A stretch of 64,000 bases of DNA from Mesorhizobium sp. YC-39 (GTDB lineage: Bacteria > Pseudomonadota > Alphaproteobacteria > Rhizobiales > Rhizobiaceae). Made by a program: the position numbers and the translations under genes. Position 1 is the stretch's first letter. Every line of letters starts with the position of its first letter. Under the pieces are notes generated by a model, which saw only the letters and a program-made list of their open reading frames with translations, made no database searches and had not been told where the DNA came from. The stretch covers positions 1 through 64,000 of the forward strand of contig NZ_JAOWPS010000005.1 of assembly GCF_025753795.1 (NCBI RefSeq), written 5' to 3'. Of this stretch, positions 9,517 to 18,791 are shown in pieces.

Positions 9517-10869
9517 ATGATCGGGGAGCTGTTTCAGAGCTTTGGCCTCGCGACGCCGCCGGCACCCAGTGTGATTTCGGCGGGTGACGGCATCGCGCTG
9601 CTGAAGCAGCGCAAAGCCAAAAAAGGCGCCTTGCTTGCCTATGGCAACGGCCGTTCCTATGGCGATTCGTGCCAGAATGAAGCGGGCACGCTTGTCGACA
9701 TGCGGCCGCTGGCCCGCATCCGCGCCTTCAATGCCGAAACCGGCGTGATCGAAGCCGAGTCCGGCGCGCTTCTGTCCGACATCATCGCCCATGCGGCGCC
9801 CTATGGTTTCTTTCCCGCAGTCGTTCCGGGCACCCAGTTCGTCACGCTCGGCGGTGCCATTGCCAATGACGTCCATGGCAAGAACCATCACCGGCGCGGC
9901 ACCTTCGGCTGCCATGTCGAATCCCTGACCCTGCTCAGGTCCGACGGGCAAACCTATCAATGCTCGGCTACCGACAATGCACGGTTGTTTGGAGCGACCA
10001 TCGGCGGCCTGGGGTTGACCGGCCTGATCCTGTCCGCATCGATCCGGCTGATGCGGGTGCCATCGCTCGACATCGTCGAGACGGTGGCGTCATTCCGCAA
10101 CCTCGGCGAATTCTTCGAGCTTGCCGAAGCCGCCGATCTGGCCAACGAATATGCCGTCGCCTGGATCGACCAGCTTGCCGGCGGCCATCGCAGCGGCCGC
10201 GGGCTGCTGTTCACCGGCAATCATGCCGAGCATGGTTCGCATGCGGCCTGGTCCGCCGCCGGCACTCTTTCGGTGCCCTTCCAGCCGCCGTTCAACGTGC
10301 TCAACCGGCCGTTTCTGACGGTTTTCAACGCTGCCTACCGGTGGAAGAAAGGTCGGTCCACAGCGCCGCGCCAGGTCGGCTATCAGGGATTCTTCTTTCC
10401 GCTCGACGGCGTCAGCAATTGGAACCGCCTCTACGGACCGAATGGGCTTTTCCAGCACCAGAGCGTGGTGCCGGAAAATGTCGCGCGCCAGGTCGTGCCG
10501 GAACTATTGGCGGCGGCCAAGCGGGCCGGGCAGGGCTCGTTCCTCACGGTGCTGAAGCGCTTCGGCAAAATCCGCTCACCGGCACTGTTGTCGTTCCCGC
10601 GGCCGGGTTTCACCCTGACGCTGGATTTTCCGAACCGCGGCCAGGCGACGCTGGCGCTGCTCAAGGAGCTGGACCGTATCACCGTCGAGGCCGGCGGCGC
10701 GGTCAATCCTTACAAGGACGCCCGTATGGGCGCCGAGATCTTCGCCGCCTCGTTTCCGAAATGGCAGCGCCTCGAAGCGCTCCGCGACCCTGCCTTCATG
10801 TCGAGTTTCTGGGCCCGAACGGCGAAACAGCTCGAAACGCAAGGGGATGTCGCCGAAGCGGCGGAATAG
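9517..10869 (+). CDS. FAD-dependent decaprenylphosphoryl-ribose 2'-oxidase-like protein (DprE1 family)
   Basis: 450 aa, close to mycobacterial DprE1. The FAD-domain signatures GNGRSYGD (43-50) and PGTQFVTLGGAIANDVHGKN (104-123) match DprE1 closely. The conserved Lys of the active site is in YKDAR (Lys400). The cysteine that benzothiazinones attack in mycobacterial DprE1 (Cys387) corresponds to Thr368 in PGFTLTLDFP. DprE1 oxidises the C2 hydroxyl of lipid-linked ribose, and a reductase then completes epimerisation to arabinose. The gene is only 2 nt from the HAD-UbiA gene. The reductase partner could be the SDR at 11424, which is inference. Confidence 0.85.
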   Translation: MIGELFQSFGLATPPAPSVISAGDGIALLKQRKAKKGALLAYGNGRSYGDSCQNEAGTLVDMRPLARIRAFNAETGVIEAESGALLSDIIAHAAPYGFFPAVVPGTQFVTLGGAIANDVHGKNHHRRGTFGCHVESLTLLRSDGQTYQCSATDNARLFGATIGGLGLTGLILSASIRLMRVPSLDIVETVASFRNLGEFFELAEAADLANEYAVAWIDQLAGGHRSGRGLLFTGNHAEHGSHAAWSAAGTLSVPFQPPFNVLNRPFLTVFNAAYRWKKGRSTAPRQVGYQGFFFPLDGVSNWNRLYGPNGLFQHQSVVPENVARQVVPELLAAAKRAGQGSFLTVLKRFGKIRSPALLSFPRPGFTLTLDFPNRGQATLALLKELDRITVEAGGAVNPYKDARMGAEIFAASFPKWQRLEALRDPAFMSSFWARTAKQLETQGDVAEAAE

Positions 10870-10882
10870 ATAAAATTCAAAT

Positions 10883-10921
10883 AGTTATTGGTTAACGAAT
10901 TGATAAGATCAAAGTTATTGG
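10883..10921 (+). promoter_or_regulatory. AT-rich regulatory region with a 9-bp direct repeat
   Basis: AGTTATTGG occurs at 10883-10891 and again at 10913-10921, exactly 30 bp apart (about three helical turns). Between them lies TTAA-N7-ATAA (10892-10906), one mismatch from a CtrA box. It is the only long AT-rich stretch in the 8-16 kb cluster and precedes the second half of it, so a promoter/operator is likely. Confidence 0.4.
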
Positions 10922-10992
10922 AAGCGCTCTTGTTGCTTCACGAAATATTTTCAGGTTTGTAATAGGACTCCTGAAGGGTTGGTGGGAAGAAC

Positions 10993-11427
10993 ATGAAATA
11001 CATCGTCTTCATTCTGTTCACGGTAATGACCAATGCCGCCGCGCAGCTCATGCTGAAGCAAGGCATGATGTCGCTCGGCCCGGTTTCCTTCGAGGGCGTC
11101 AATCCGCTGCTCAAGCTGTTGCAGATCGTGTTCAGCCCGTGGGTGTTCCTCGGCTTGTGCACCTTCGTCATCTCGATGGCCTCGCACCTCTATGTGCTTT
11201 CCAAGGTCGAGCTCAGCTTCGCCTATCCATTCCTCAGCCTTGCCTATGTCGCGGTTGCGATCTTCGCCTATTTCATCTTCCGCGAAGATCTCAATGCCTG
11301 GCGCATCGCCGGCATCGCCTTCATTTGCGTCGGCACGGTGCTGATCGCGCAAAGTGGGCGAGGGCATGAGGACCAGACCGCTTCCATCTCCCCCGACAAG
11401 ATTCACGCAAACGAGATCGTTCGATGA
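10993..11427 (+). CDS. Small EamA/EmrE-like four-helix membrane protein, possible lipid-linked sugar flippase
   Basis: 144 aa with four predicted membrane helices covering almost the whole chain and a short polar C-terminus. The N-terminal NAAAQLMLKQGM segment resembles small DMT/SMR-type proteins such as the ArnE/ArnF undecaprenyl-phosphate-aminoarabinose flippases. In the pentose-lipid context, a role in moving polyprenyl-phosphoryl-pentose across the inner membrane is plausible, parallel to Rv3789 in mycobacteria. The stop overlaps the ATG of the next gene (ATGA), so translation is coupled. Drug efflux is the alternative. Confidence 0.7.
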   Translation: MKYIVFILFTVMTNAAAQLMLKQGMMSLGPVSFEGVNPLLKLLQIVFSPWVFLGLCTFVISMASHLYVLSKVELSFAYPFLSLAYVAVAIFAYFIFREDLNAWRIAGIAFICVGTVLIAQSGRGHEDQTASISPDKIHANEIVR

Positions 11428-12431
11428 GACATGTGATTTTCGGCGGCGACGGTTTCGTCGGCCGCCATCTGACCCCCAAACTTCTTGCCGACGGCGAGGA
11501 TGTGGTCGTCGCCGACATCGCCAAAAGCGATTTGCCGCACTACCGTTCGGTCCGCTATGTCAAATGCGATGTCACCGATCCGGCTTCGGTCGCTTCGGTT
11601 GGGCTGAAGGCCGACGACATGGTCTACAATCTGTCGGCCAAAATGCTGTCGCCGATCCAGGTGCGCGCCAAGCGGCACGAGTTCTTCTTCCCGGTGAATT
11701 TCCATGGCACCGAGCACATCATGCAGGCGATGGACAAGGCCGGCGCACTGAAGCTCGTCCACTACACGACCGACATGATCTACGGTCACACGGTCACATT
11801 TCCGATGACCGAGGAGCACCCGGTCGCGCCGCTCGGCGAATATGGCTGGTCGAAGCAGAAGACCGAGGAACTGGCCGTCGAATGGCGCAAGCGCGGCATG
11901 TCGATCTCGCTGTTTCGGCCGCGCCTCATCATCGGTCCCGGCCGGCTCGGCATTCTGGAAAAACTGTTCAAGCTGATCGACTGGAATTTTCCGGTGCCGA
12001 TGATCGGTTCGGGCAGAAATCCCTATCAGTTCATTTCGGTATTCGACTGCGCCGAAGCGGCGCGCGCCGCCTGGAAAGCCGGGGTGCCGGACGAAGCTTA
12101 CAATCTCGGCTCCCTCAATCCGCCGCCGGTCAAGAAATTGCTCGGCGACCTGATCAGGCATGCCGGCTCGAAGTCGATCCTGATCCCGACACCGGGCTGG
12201 GCGGTCAAGCGCACGCTCGACCTGCTCGACCTCATGAACATGCCGATCATGGATCCGGAACAATATCTGATCGCCGACGAGGAATGCGTGCTGGACGTGT
12301 CCAAGGCCGAACGCCAGCTCGGCTGGGTGCCGCAGTATCGCGACGAGGACATGCTGATCGCCGCCTACAGCGAATACCGCGCCAAGAAGGACGGCCATGC
12401 CGTCGCCACCAAACATGTGCCCGCCGAATAA
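11424..12431 (+). CDS. NAD-dependent epimerase/dehydratase (extended SDR)
   Basis: 335 aa. The Rossmann motif FGGDGFVG (6-13) opens the protein. The catalytic Tyr-X3-Lys is in EYGWSKQK, and TTDMIYG is the usual strand before it. The family acts on nucleotide or lipid-linked sugars. In this cluster it is the best candidate for the reductase/epimerase that would act after the DprE1-like oxidase, but canonical DprE2 is a shorter classical SDR, so the assignment is only positional. Start at 11424 is fixed by the 4-nt overlap with the upstream gene. Confidence 0.8.
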   Translation: MRHVIFGGDGFVGRHLTPKLLADGEDVVVADIAKSDLPHYRSVRYVKCDVTDPASVASVGLKADDMVYNLSAKMLSPIQVRAKRHEFFFPVNFHGTEHIMQAMDKAGALKLVHYTTDMIYGHTVTFPMTEEHPVAPLGEYGWSKQKTEELAVEWRKRGMSISLFRPRLIIGPGRLGILEKLFKLIDWNFPVPMIGSGRNPYQFISVFDCAEAARAAWKAGVPDEAYNLGSLNPPPVKKLLGDLIRHAGSKSILIPTPGWAVKRTLDLLDLMNMPIMDPEQYLIADEECVLDVSKAERQLGWVPQYRDEDMLIAAYSEYRAKKDGHAVATKHVPAE

Positions 12432-12459
12432 TGGCGCCTGCCCAAAAGGATTTCTTGAG

Positions 12460-13932
12460 ATGACCGTAATGACCAAGCCGGAACACACAAAAGCGCGCAC
12501 CGTGGTCAGCGCACCGGCGCTTTCGCCGGACACTATCGTCAAGCCCGACCTGATCAGCGTCGAACAGGCCAAGGCCATGGATGTGGCGCGGATGACCGAC
12601 CTGTTCAAGGCGCATCTCAATCCCGGCCAGTTGCATTTCATGAAGCTGCTCGGCTTCCACAAGATCAAGATCGAGCGCGCCGAAGGCATGTTCTATATCG
12701 ACCAGAACGGCCGCAAGATCCTGGATTTCTTCGGCGGTTTCGGCTCATTGGCCTTCGGCCACAACCACCCGCGCATTCTCGAGGCACGCAAGAAATTCCA
12801 GGAGGAGAAGCGGCAGGAGATCGCCATCGCCTTCATGTCGCAATATGCGGCGGCCCTGGCCCACAACATCGCCAAATGCTCGCCCGGCGACCTCGACATG
12901 GTGTTTCTGGGCTCGTCCGGCTCGGAAGCCATGGAAGCAGCGGTGAAGCTCGCCGAACGCGCCGCCGGCCCGAAGCGGCCGAAGGTCGTCTATGCCGAGA
13001 ATTCGTTCCACGGCAAGACCAAGGGCGTGCTGGCGATCACCGACGGTCAACTCTACCGCGCCGACTTTAAGGTCGCCGACAATGTGGTGCGCATTCCGTT
13101 TGCCGATATCGAGGCGGTCGAGCGCGCCTTCCGCACTGATCCCGAGATCGGCGTCATCGTGCTCGAAACGATCCAGGGCGGCGGCGGCATCATCCAGGCG
13201 CCGGCCGCATACTGGCAGAAGTTGCGCGCGCTGTGCGACCAGTATGGCGTGCTATGGGTGGCCGACGAAGTGCAGTGCGGCTATGGCCGCTCCGGCCGCT
13301 TCTATGCCTTCGAGCATTACGGCGTCATTCCCGATGTGACGGCGCTGGCCAAGTCGCTCGGTGGCGGCAAGGCGGCTGTCGGCGCCATGATTGCCCGGCG
13401 CGAGATCTACATGAAGGCCTATGGCACGCCGAAAACGGCGATGATCCATGCCATGGCCACCTTCGGCGGCATGGGCGAAGCCTGCGTCACCTCGATCGAG
13501 GCGCTCAACGTGCTCTATGACGAGGGGCTGATCGACAATGCCGCCGTCACCGGCGATTACCTGCTGCAACGCCTGCAGGCGCTCAGGGAAAAATACCCGA
13601 AGATCATCAAGGATGTGCGCGGCAAGGGTCTCATGGTTGGGCTGGAGTTCCACGACTTTTCGCAGACCTTGCCGATGGTGCTGCGCCCCGTCGTCAGTGT
13701 GCTCGACGACAAGCTGAAGGGCTCGCTGTCCGGCTTCGTCGGTGCGTTGCTGCTGCGCGACTACGACGTGCTCGTCGCCTTCACCGAATACAACCGCAAC
13801 GTCATCCGACTCGAACCGCCGCTGATCTGCCAGCGCGAACATGTCGACCGCTTCGTCGATGCCCTCGACAGCTTGTTGTCACGCGGCATCGTGTCGATCG
13901 TGAAGGATTTCGTCAAAAGCCAAGTCCGCTGA
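12460..13932 (+). CDS. Class III PLP-dependent aminotransferase
   Basis: 490 aa. The start MTVMTKPEH at 12460 is preceded by AAAAGGA, favouring it over an in-frame ATG at 12397 inside the previous gene. Fold-type I class III features are present: GSSGSEAMEAAVKLA (phosphate-binding loop), WVADEVQCGYGRSG (Asp pairing with the PLP nitrogen) and DVTALAKSLGGG, whose Lys should form the Schiff base. The first 60 residues are a non-conserved extension. The substrate is unknown; in a glycan-type cluster an amino-sugar or polyamine-like donor is possible. It is 28 nt after the SDR gene and probably in the same transcript. Confidence 0.8.
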   Translation: MTVMTKPEHTKARTVVSAPALSPDTIVKPDLISVEQAKAMDVARMTDLFKAHLNPGQLHFMKLLGFHKIKIERAEGMFYIDQNGRKILDFFGGFGSLAFGHNHPRILEARKKFQEEKRQEIAIAFMSQYAAALAHNIAKCSPGDLDMVFLGSSGSEAMEAAVKLAERAAGPKRPKVVYAENSFHGKTKGVLAITDGQLYRADFKVADNVVRIPFADIEAVERAFRTDPEIGVIVLETIQGGGGIIQAPAAYWQKLRALCDQYGVLWVADEVQCGYGRSGRFYAFEHYGVIPDVTALAKSLGGGKAAVGAMIARREIYMKAYGTPKTAMIHAMATFGGMGEACVTSIEALNVLYDEGLIDNAAVTGDYLLQRLQALREKYPKIIKDVRGKGLMVGLEFHDFSQTLPMVLRPVVSVLDDKLKGSLSGFVGALLLRDYDVLVAFTEYNRNVIRLEPPLICQREHVDRFVDALDSLLSRGIVSIVKDFVKSQVR

Positions 13933-13955
13933 GTCAAAGTCCGCTGAGCGAAACG

Positions 13956-15191
13956 ATGCTGACCAGGTCTCCCGCTCCGACAAACCTGCTCGACCGGCTC
14001 ACCGCAGCCGGCCTGGCGTGGGGCGAGGGGACCTATGCGCGGCTGGCAACACCCATCGGTGCGGTGGCCTTCGCGCTCTACATCCTTTTGACGGCAGTGA
14101 CGGCGTGGTTCACGCCCGACGCCAACTGGGACATGCTGCCTTATCTCGCGATCGCCGAGGAGAGTAGCTATCCCGATGCGCAGGCACTGCATGACTATGC
14201 CTATGGCACCGTCAAGGCAGATGTGTCGGCGGTCGACTACAAGACGCTGACCGACGATGGCGGCGGCTTCCGCAGTCATATGGCCGGCAACGCCGCCGAC
14301 TTCCATTCGCTGCTCGGCATGTACCGGATCAAATTCCTCTACGCCGAGATCCTGTCGACGATGAGCGCGGTGATGTCGCCGGTCGAGGCGATGCGGCTGT
14401 TACAGGTGTTCTCGGTGCTGCTGTTCGGCGCGATCGCGTTGCTCTGGTTGCGCTCCGAAGGCGCGCTGGCGCTGGCGCCGGTTCTCGGCGCGGTGCTGAT
14501 CATGGCCGATTTCGGCGACGCTGCGCGGGCATCGACACCCGATCTCCTGTGCTCGGCGCTGTTCCTCGGCGGGCTCTTTGCCTACACGCGCGGCCGTGAA
14601 GTGGCCACCGCGATCCTGCTCTTCCTCGCTTTCATGGCGCGACCCGACAATATTGTTTTCCTTGCTATTTTCGCCGTGCTGCTGGTCGTCTTCCAGCAGA
14701 AGGCATGGGGCGCGCTGGCCGGCTTTGCCGCATCGCTCGTCGCCTATTTCGCCATCTCGCACTGGGCCCAGCATCCCGGCTGGTGGCCGCATCTGTGGTT
14801 CTCCTCGATCGAGCAGCACTACAATATGGACGGCTTCGAGCCGCCATTCTCAGTTGTCGCCTACCTCAAGGCATTTGCCATCTCCCTCGTTCGTGCCATC
14901 AGCCTGAACAGTTGGGTCGGCGTCTCGGTTCTGGCGCTGGCGGCTTGGTATGCATCGAGCCGCGCCGGCTTCAGGCTCGGCCGTCGTGCCGGTATCCTGT
15001 TTGCGGCGCTCGTGCTCGGCGTGCTGGCGAAGTTCACCGTCTTCCCGATCCATGACACCCGCATCTACTTTCCCAACCTGACCCCGCCCTTCCTGCTGCT
15101 GGCCGGCCCATTCATGGCGTTGTGGGCGTCAGCGAGCACCAAAGGGCGCGGCGCCGCGCCATCGCACGTCATCGGCGGAGACAAGCCATGA
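13956..15191 (+). CDS. Polytopic membrane protein, probable GT-C type glycosyltransferase
   Basis: 411 aa with about ten hydrophobic helices. A large loop follows the first helix, containing TPDANWDMLPY, an acidic loop position typical for the catalytic Asp of GT-C enzymes that use polyprenyl-phosphate sugars. No precise family can be named. Its position between lipid-linked pentose genes and an FkbM methyltransferase suggests it transfers the pentose to an acceptor on the periplasmic side. The stop overlaps the next ATG (ATGA). Confidence 0.65.
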   Translation: MLTRSPAPTNLLDRLTAAGLAWGEGTYARLATPIGAVAFALYILLTAVTAWFTPDANWDMLPYLAIAEESSYPDAQALHDYAYGTVKADVSAVDYKTLTDDGGGFRSHMAGNAADFHSLLGMYRIKFLYAEILSTMSAVMSPVEAMRLLQVFSVLLFGAIALLWLRSEGALALAPVLGAVLIMADFGDAARASTPDLLCSALFLGGLFAYTRGREVATAILLFLAFMARPDNIVFLAIFAVLLVVFQQKAWGALAGFAASLVAYFAISHWAQHPGWWPHLWFSSIEQHYNMDGFEPPFSVVAYLKAFAISLVRAISLNSWVGVSVLALAAWYASSRAGFRLGRRAGILFAALVLGVLAKFTVFPIHDTRIYFPNLTPPFLLLAGPFMALWASASTKGRGAAPSHVIGGDKP

Positions 15192-15946
15192 GTTCCGTTT
15201 CCAGCCTGGCGCGCATCGCCCTGTCGCTCGGTCTTCCCACCGGCGTTCTCGACCGCGGTCCGTCGCTGCGCGGCACGAAGTTCCTGGCGAAGGCCGCGCT
15301 GAAGGCGCGCCTCAGTGGGGCAAAAAGGCCGTTCCAGATGGTCAATGTCGGCGCCTGCGACGGCGCGTTGTTCGATGACGTGACGCCGTGGCTGCACCGC
15401 ATCCCGAACGCTCGCGCCGTGCTGGTCGAGCCGATCCCGTACAACCAGAAGCGACTGCGCGCCAACTATCCCGACACCGGGCGGTTTGTCATCGAGCCGG
15501 TAGCGGTGACCAGGGCCAAAGGCACGATCACGGTCCACACCTTCGATGCGGCAGCCCTTGAGGCCGGCACGCTGCCGATCGAGTTCATCGGTTGCTCGTC
15601 GGTGACCGACACCAATCTGATGTCGGGCAAGAATGCCTGGGGCGAGGCCGACGTCAACTTCAATAAATTCGTGCCGCATCTCAGGGACATCGAAGTGCCG
15701 ACGGAGACTTTGCAGACGCTGCTCGACCGCAACGGCATCACCCATATCGACGCCTTCCTCGTCGATTGCGAAGGCGCCGACTGGGTGGTCTTCGAGCAGC
15801 TCGACCTTACGCGCTATCGTCCCGGCATGATCAAGGTCGAGGTCGGCGCGCTGCCCGCCTCGGAGATCGGCCAGGTCGTGGTCAAGCTGAAGACCGCGGG
15901 CTACCAGGTCGGCCTCCAGGCCGAGGACGTCTGGGCCTTCGCCTGA
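15188..15946 (+). CDS. FkbM-family SAM-dependent methyltransferase
   Basis: 252 aa. The start at 15188 overlaps the previous stop; a longer reading from 15122 lies wholly within the upstream gene. The SAM-binding region MVNVGACDGALFDD and VLVEPIPYN, followed by IDAFLVDCEGADWVVFEQ and MIKVEVGALP, are FkbM hallmarks. FkbM proteins O-methylate sugars and polyketides. Here the substrate is probably a sugar of the glycan built by the upstream genes. It closes the 8-16 kb cluster. Confidence 0.85.
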   Translation: MSSVSSLARIALSLGLPTGVLDRGPSLRGTKFLAKAALKARLSGAKRPFQMVNVGACDGALFDDVTPWLHRIPNARAVLVEPIPYNQKRLRANYPDTGRFVIEPVAVTRAKGTITVHTFDAAALEAGTLPIEFIGCSSVTDTNLMSGKNAWGEADVNFNKFVPHLRDIEVPTETLQTLLDRNGITHIDAFLVDCEGADWVVFEQLDLTRYRPGMIKVEVGALPASEIGQVVVKLKTAGYQVGLQAEDVWAFA

Positions 15947-16103
15947 TCGGTCGCCGCAGGCCTGAAAGCACCCGACTTTATCGGGTCGCGCCGCACCTGT
16001 AGTGTGTCGCAAACAGGCGGTAGCGGGACGGCAGTCGCCTGCATATTGTGCGCCGATCAAACGGGCGCCGGGTGCCCGCTTTACCACTTTGGAGTCGCGG
16101 GCA

Positions 16104-18665
16104 ATGGCAGGATTTCCGGAAAAGGCGAAGGTCGTCATCATTGGCCTGGGCGGCATTGTCGGCGCGTCGGTCGCCCATCACCTGATCGAACGCGGCTGGA
16201 GCGATATTGTCGGCATCGACAAATCGGGCATCCCGACCGACATCGGCTCGACGGCGCACGCTTCCGATTTCTGCTATACGACCAGCCATGACTTCCTGTC
16301 CTGCTGGACGACACTCTATTCGATCGATTTCTACGAAAAGATCGGCCACTATGCGCGCATCGGCGGCCTTGAGGTGGCCCGCGTCGGCGACGACGCCCGC
16401 ATGGAAGAGATCAAGCGCAAGATCGCCTCGGCAAAGGCTTTTGGCACGCGCGCGCGTTTGATCGAACCTGCAGAGATCAAGGAAAAATTCCCGCTGATCG
16501 AAGAAGGGATGGTGCAGGGCGGCCTGTGGGATCCCGATGCCGGTCTGGTCATCCCGCGCTCGCAGACGGTGGCCGGCAAGCTGGTCGACCAGGCGGAGAC
16601 CTCGGGCAAGCTCAGATCATTCGCCAACACGCCGGCAAGGTCGCTCATCGTCGAGGACGGCCGCATCAAGGGCGTGGTGACTGACCGCGGCACGATCATG
16701 GCCGACTATGTCGTGGTCTGCACGGGCATATGGGGCCGGTTGACCGCCGAGATGGTCGGCGAGGACCTGCCGGTCATGCCCATCGACCATCCGCTCACCT
16801 TCTTCGGGCCGTACACCGAGTTTGCCGGCACCGGCAAGGAGATCGGCTGGCCGCTGCTGCGCGACCAGGGCAATTCGGCCTATATGCGCGACACCGGCGA
16901 TCCCAAGACCGCCGAGGGCGGGCAGATCGAATGGGGCTATTACGAAGAGACCAATCCGCGCCTTTGCCATCCGCGCGACCTCCTGGAGAAGGATCAGGCG
17001 CGGCTTTCACCCTCGCAGCGCGATCTCGACATGGAGCAGATCCTGGCGCCGCTCGAGCGCGCCATGGAGCTGACGCCGATCCTCGGCGAACTCGGTTACA
17101 ATGAAAGCCATTCCTTCAACGGTCTGCTGCAGGTCACTGCGGATGGCGGCCCGTCCATGGGTGAAAGCCAGAAGGTGAGGGGCCTGTGGTATGCCGTCGC
17201 CATCTGGGTCAAGGACGGCCCCGGCATGGGTAAGCTGATCGCCGACTGGATGACCGACGGCCGCACGGCGATCGATCATCACGCCATCGACTATGCGCGC
17301 TTCTATCCGCATCAGACGAAGGAGCAGTTCATCTGGGATCGCTGCACTGAGACGGCGATGAAGGTCTACAATCCGGCGGTGCACCCGCGCGAACCCTTCT
17401 CCAAGGGCCGCAACATCAGGCGCTCGCCATTCTGGGAGCGCGAAAAGGAACTCGGCGGCTACTTCATGGAGCTGGGCGGCTGGGAACGCGCTCATGGCTA
17501 TGCCGTCAACGAGCATCTGCTGGAGAAATACGGCAACCGTGTCCCTGTGCGCGAAAACGAGTGGGACAATCGCCATTTCTGGCGCGTCTCCAATGCCGAG
17601 CACCTGGCGATGAGCGAGGATTGCGGCATCGTCAACCTGTCGCACTTCTCGATGTATGACGTCGAAGGGCCGGACCATGTCGCGCTGCTGGAATGGCTGT
17701 GCGCCGCCAAAATCGGTGGCGACAACAACATCGGCAAAGGCATCTACACGCACTTCCTCGACGAGGAGGGCATGGTGCGGGCCGACTTCACGGTGATCCG
17801 CATGGCCGATCGCTGCAGGGTGATCGACGGAGCCGACGCCGGGCCGCGCGACTTCCGGTACATGCAGCGCACGGCGCAGGACAAAGGTTTTGATGTCACC
17901 ATCACCGATGTGACCGAAAAATACGTCACCATCGGCATTTGGGGTCCGAATGCGCGCGCCACCCTGCAGAAGGTGGTCGAGGATCCCAACGGGCTTTCGC
18001 CCGAGAACTTTGCTTTTGCCGCGATCAAGCCGGTCCGGATCGGCGGCAAGGATGTCACCGCCTTCCGCATCTCCTATGTCGGCGAGCAGGGCTGGGAATT
18101 GCATATGCGCTACGAGGACGGCCTGGCCGTCTGGGACGCGCTGCGCTCAACCGGCGTGATGCCCTTTGGCGTCGAAACCTATGCCAACACGCGCCGCATG
18201 GAAAAGAGCCTGCGGCTGCAGAACGCCGACCTCTTGACCGAGTACAATCTGCTGGAAGCCGACCTCGCCCGTCCGAAGGTCAAGGAGAGCGATTTCTGCG
18301 GCAAGGCCAAGCATGTGGAATACCGCGGACGCGCGCATCAACCGGCGATGCTTTGCACGCTGGTCATGACGAACAATGTCGATGCGAAGGGTGTTGCCCG
18401 TTATCCCGTCGGCACGATGCCGGTGATGGACCCCAAGACGGGCGAGACGCTTGTCGACGAACTCGGCCGCCGGTCCTTCACGACCTCGATGGCCTATGGT
18501 CCGACCATCGGCAAGAACATCGGGCTCGCCTATCTGCCTTGGGCGTACTGCCAGGAAGGCCGCAAACTCAATGTCGAATATTTCGGCGAGACCTATCCGG
18601 TCGAAGTGGCGGCCGTCGGCTACAAGCCGCTCTACGACCCGGAGAACCTCAAGCCGCGCAGTTGA
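16104..18665 (+). CDS. FAD-dependent dehydrogenase with C-terminal GcvT domain (dimethylglycine/sarcosine dehydrogenase family)
   Basis: 853 aa. The start at 16104 has GGAG 13 nt upstream and gives MAGFPEKAKVVIIG directly before the FAD site; the reading open from 16002 is rejected. The N-terminal half is a DAO-type flavoprotein and the C-terminal half a THF-binding GcvT fold, so it should oxidise an N-methyl group and hand it to THF. The flavin motif is LGGIVG (15-20), with the first glycine of GxGxxG replaced by Leu. The His of STAHASD (His52) aligns with the covalent FAD-His of dimethylglycine dehydrogenase but lacks the usual preceding Trp. The substrate is not established. A GbdR-like regulator lies 1 kb downstream. 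Confidence 0.85.
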   Translation: MAGFPEKAKVVIIGLGGIVGASVAHHLIERGWSDIVGIDKSGIPTDIGSTAHASDFCYTTSHDFLSCWTTLYSIDFYEKIGHYARIGGLEVARVGDDARMEEIKRKIASAKAFGTRARLIEPAEIKEKFPLIEEGMVQGGLWDPDAGLVIPRSQTVAGKLVDQAETSGKLRSFANTPARSLIVEDGRIKGVVTDRGTIMADYVVVCTGIWGRLTAEMVGEDLPVMPIDHPLTFFGPYTEFAGTGKEIGWPLLRDQGNSAYMRDTGDPKTAEGGQIEWGYYEETNPRLCHPRDLLEKDQARLSPSQRDLDMEQILAPLERAMELTPILGELGYNESHSFNGLLQVTADGGPSMGESQKVRGLWYAVAIWVKDGPGMGKLIADWMTDGRTAIDHHAIDYARFYPHQTKEQFIWDRCTETAMKVYNPAVHPREPFSKGRNIRRSPFWEREKELGGYFMELGGWERAHGYAVNEHLLEKYGNRVPVRENEWDNRHFWRVSNAEHLAMSEDCGIVNLSHFSMYDVEGPDHVALLEWLCAAKIGGDNNIGKGIYTHFLDEEGMVRADFTVIRMADRCRVIDGADAGPRDFRYMQRTAQDKGFDVTITDVTEKYVTIGIWGPNARATLQKVVEDPNGLSPENFAFAAIKPVRIGGKDVTAFRISYVGEQGWELHMRYEDGLAVWDALRSTGVMPFGVETYANTRRMEKSLRLQNADLLTEYNLLEADLARPKVKESDFCGKAKHVEYRGRAHQPAMLCTLVMTNNVDAKGVARYPVGTMPVMDPKTGETLVDELGRRSFTTSMAYGPTIGKNIGLAYLPWAYCQEGRKLNVEYFGETYPVEVAAVGYKPLYDPENLKPRS

Positions 18666-18791
18666 GTGCGAATTGTTCGATTTTTCCGCGAAGAGCAGAG
18701 GAACGGACTCGCAAAAATGTGAGTGGATGCGCTCAACCCTTGATCGGGCTTTTCCCTTTGTCGGCGGACGATTCTCGCTTAACGTGGCGTC

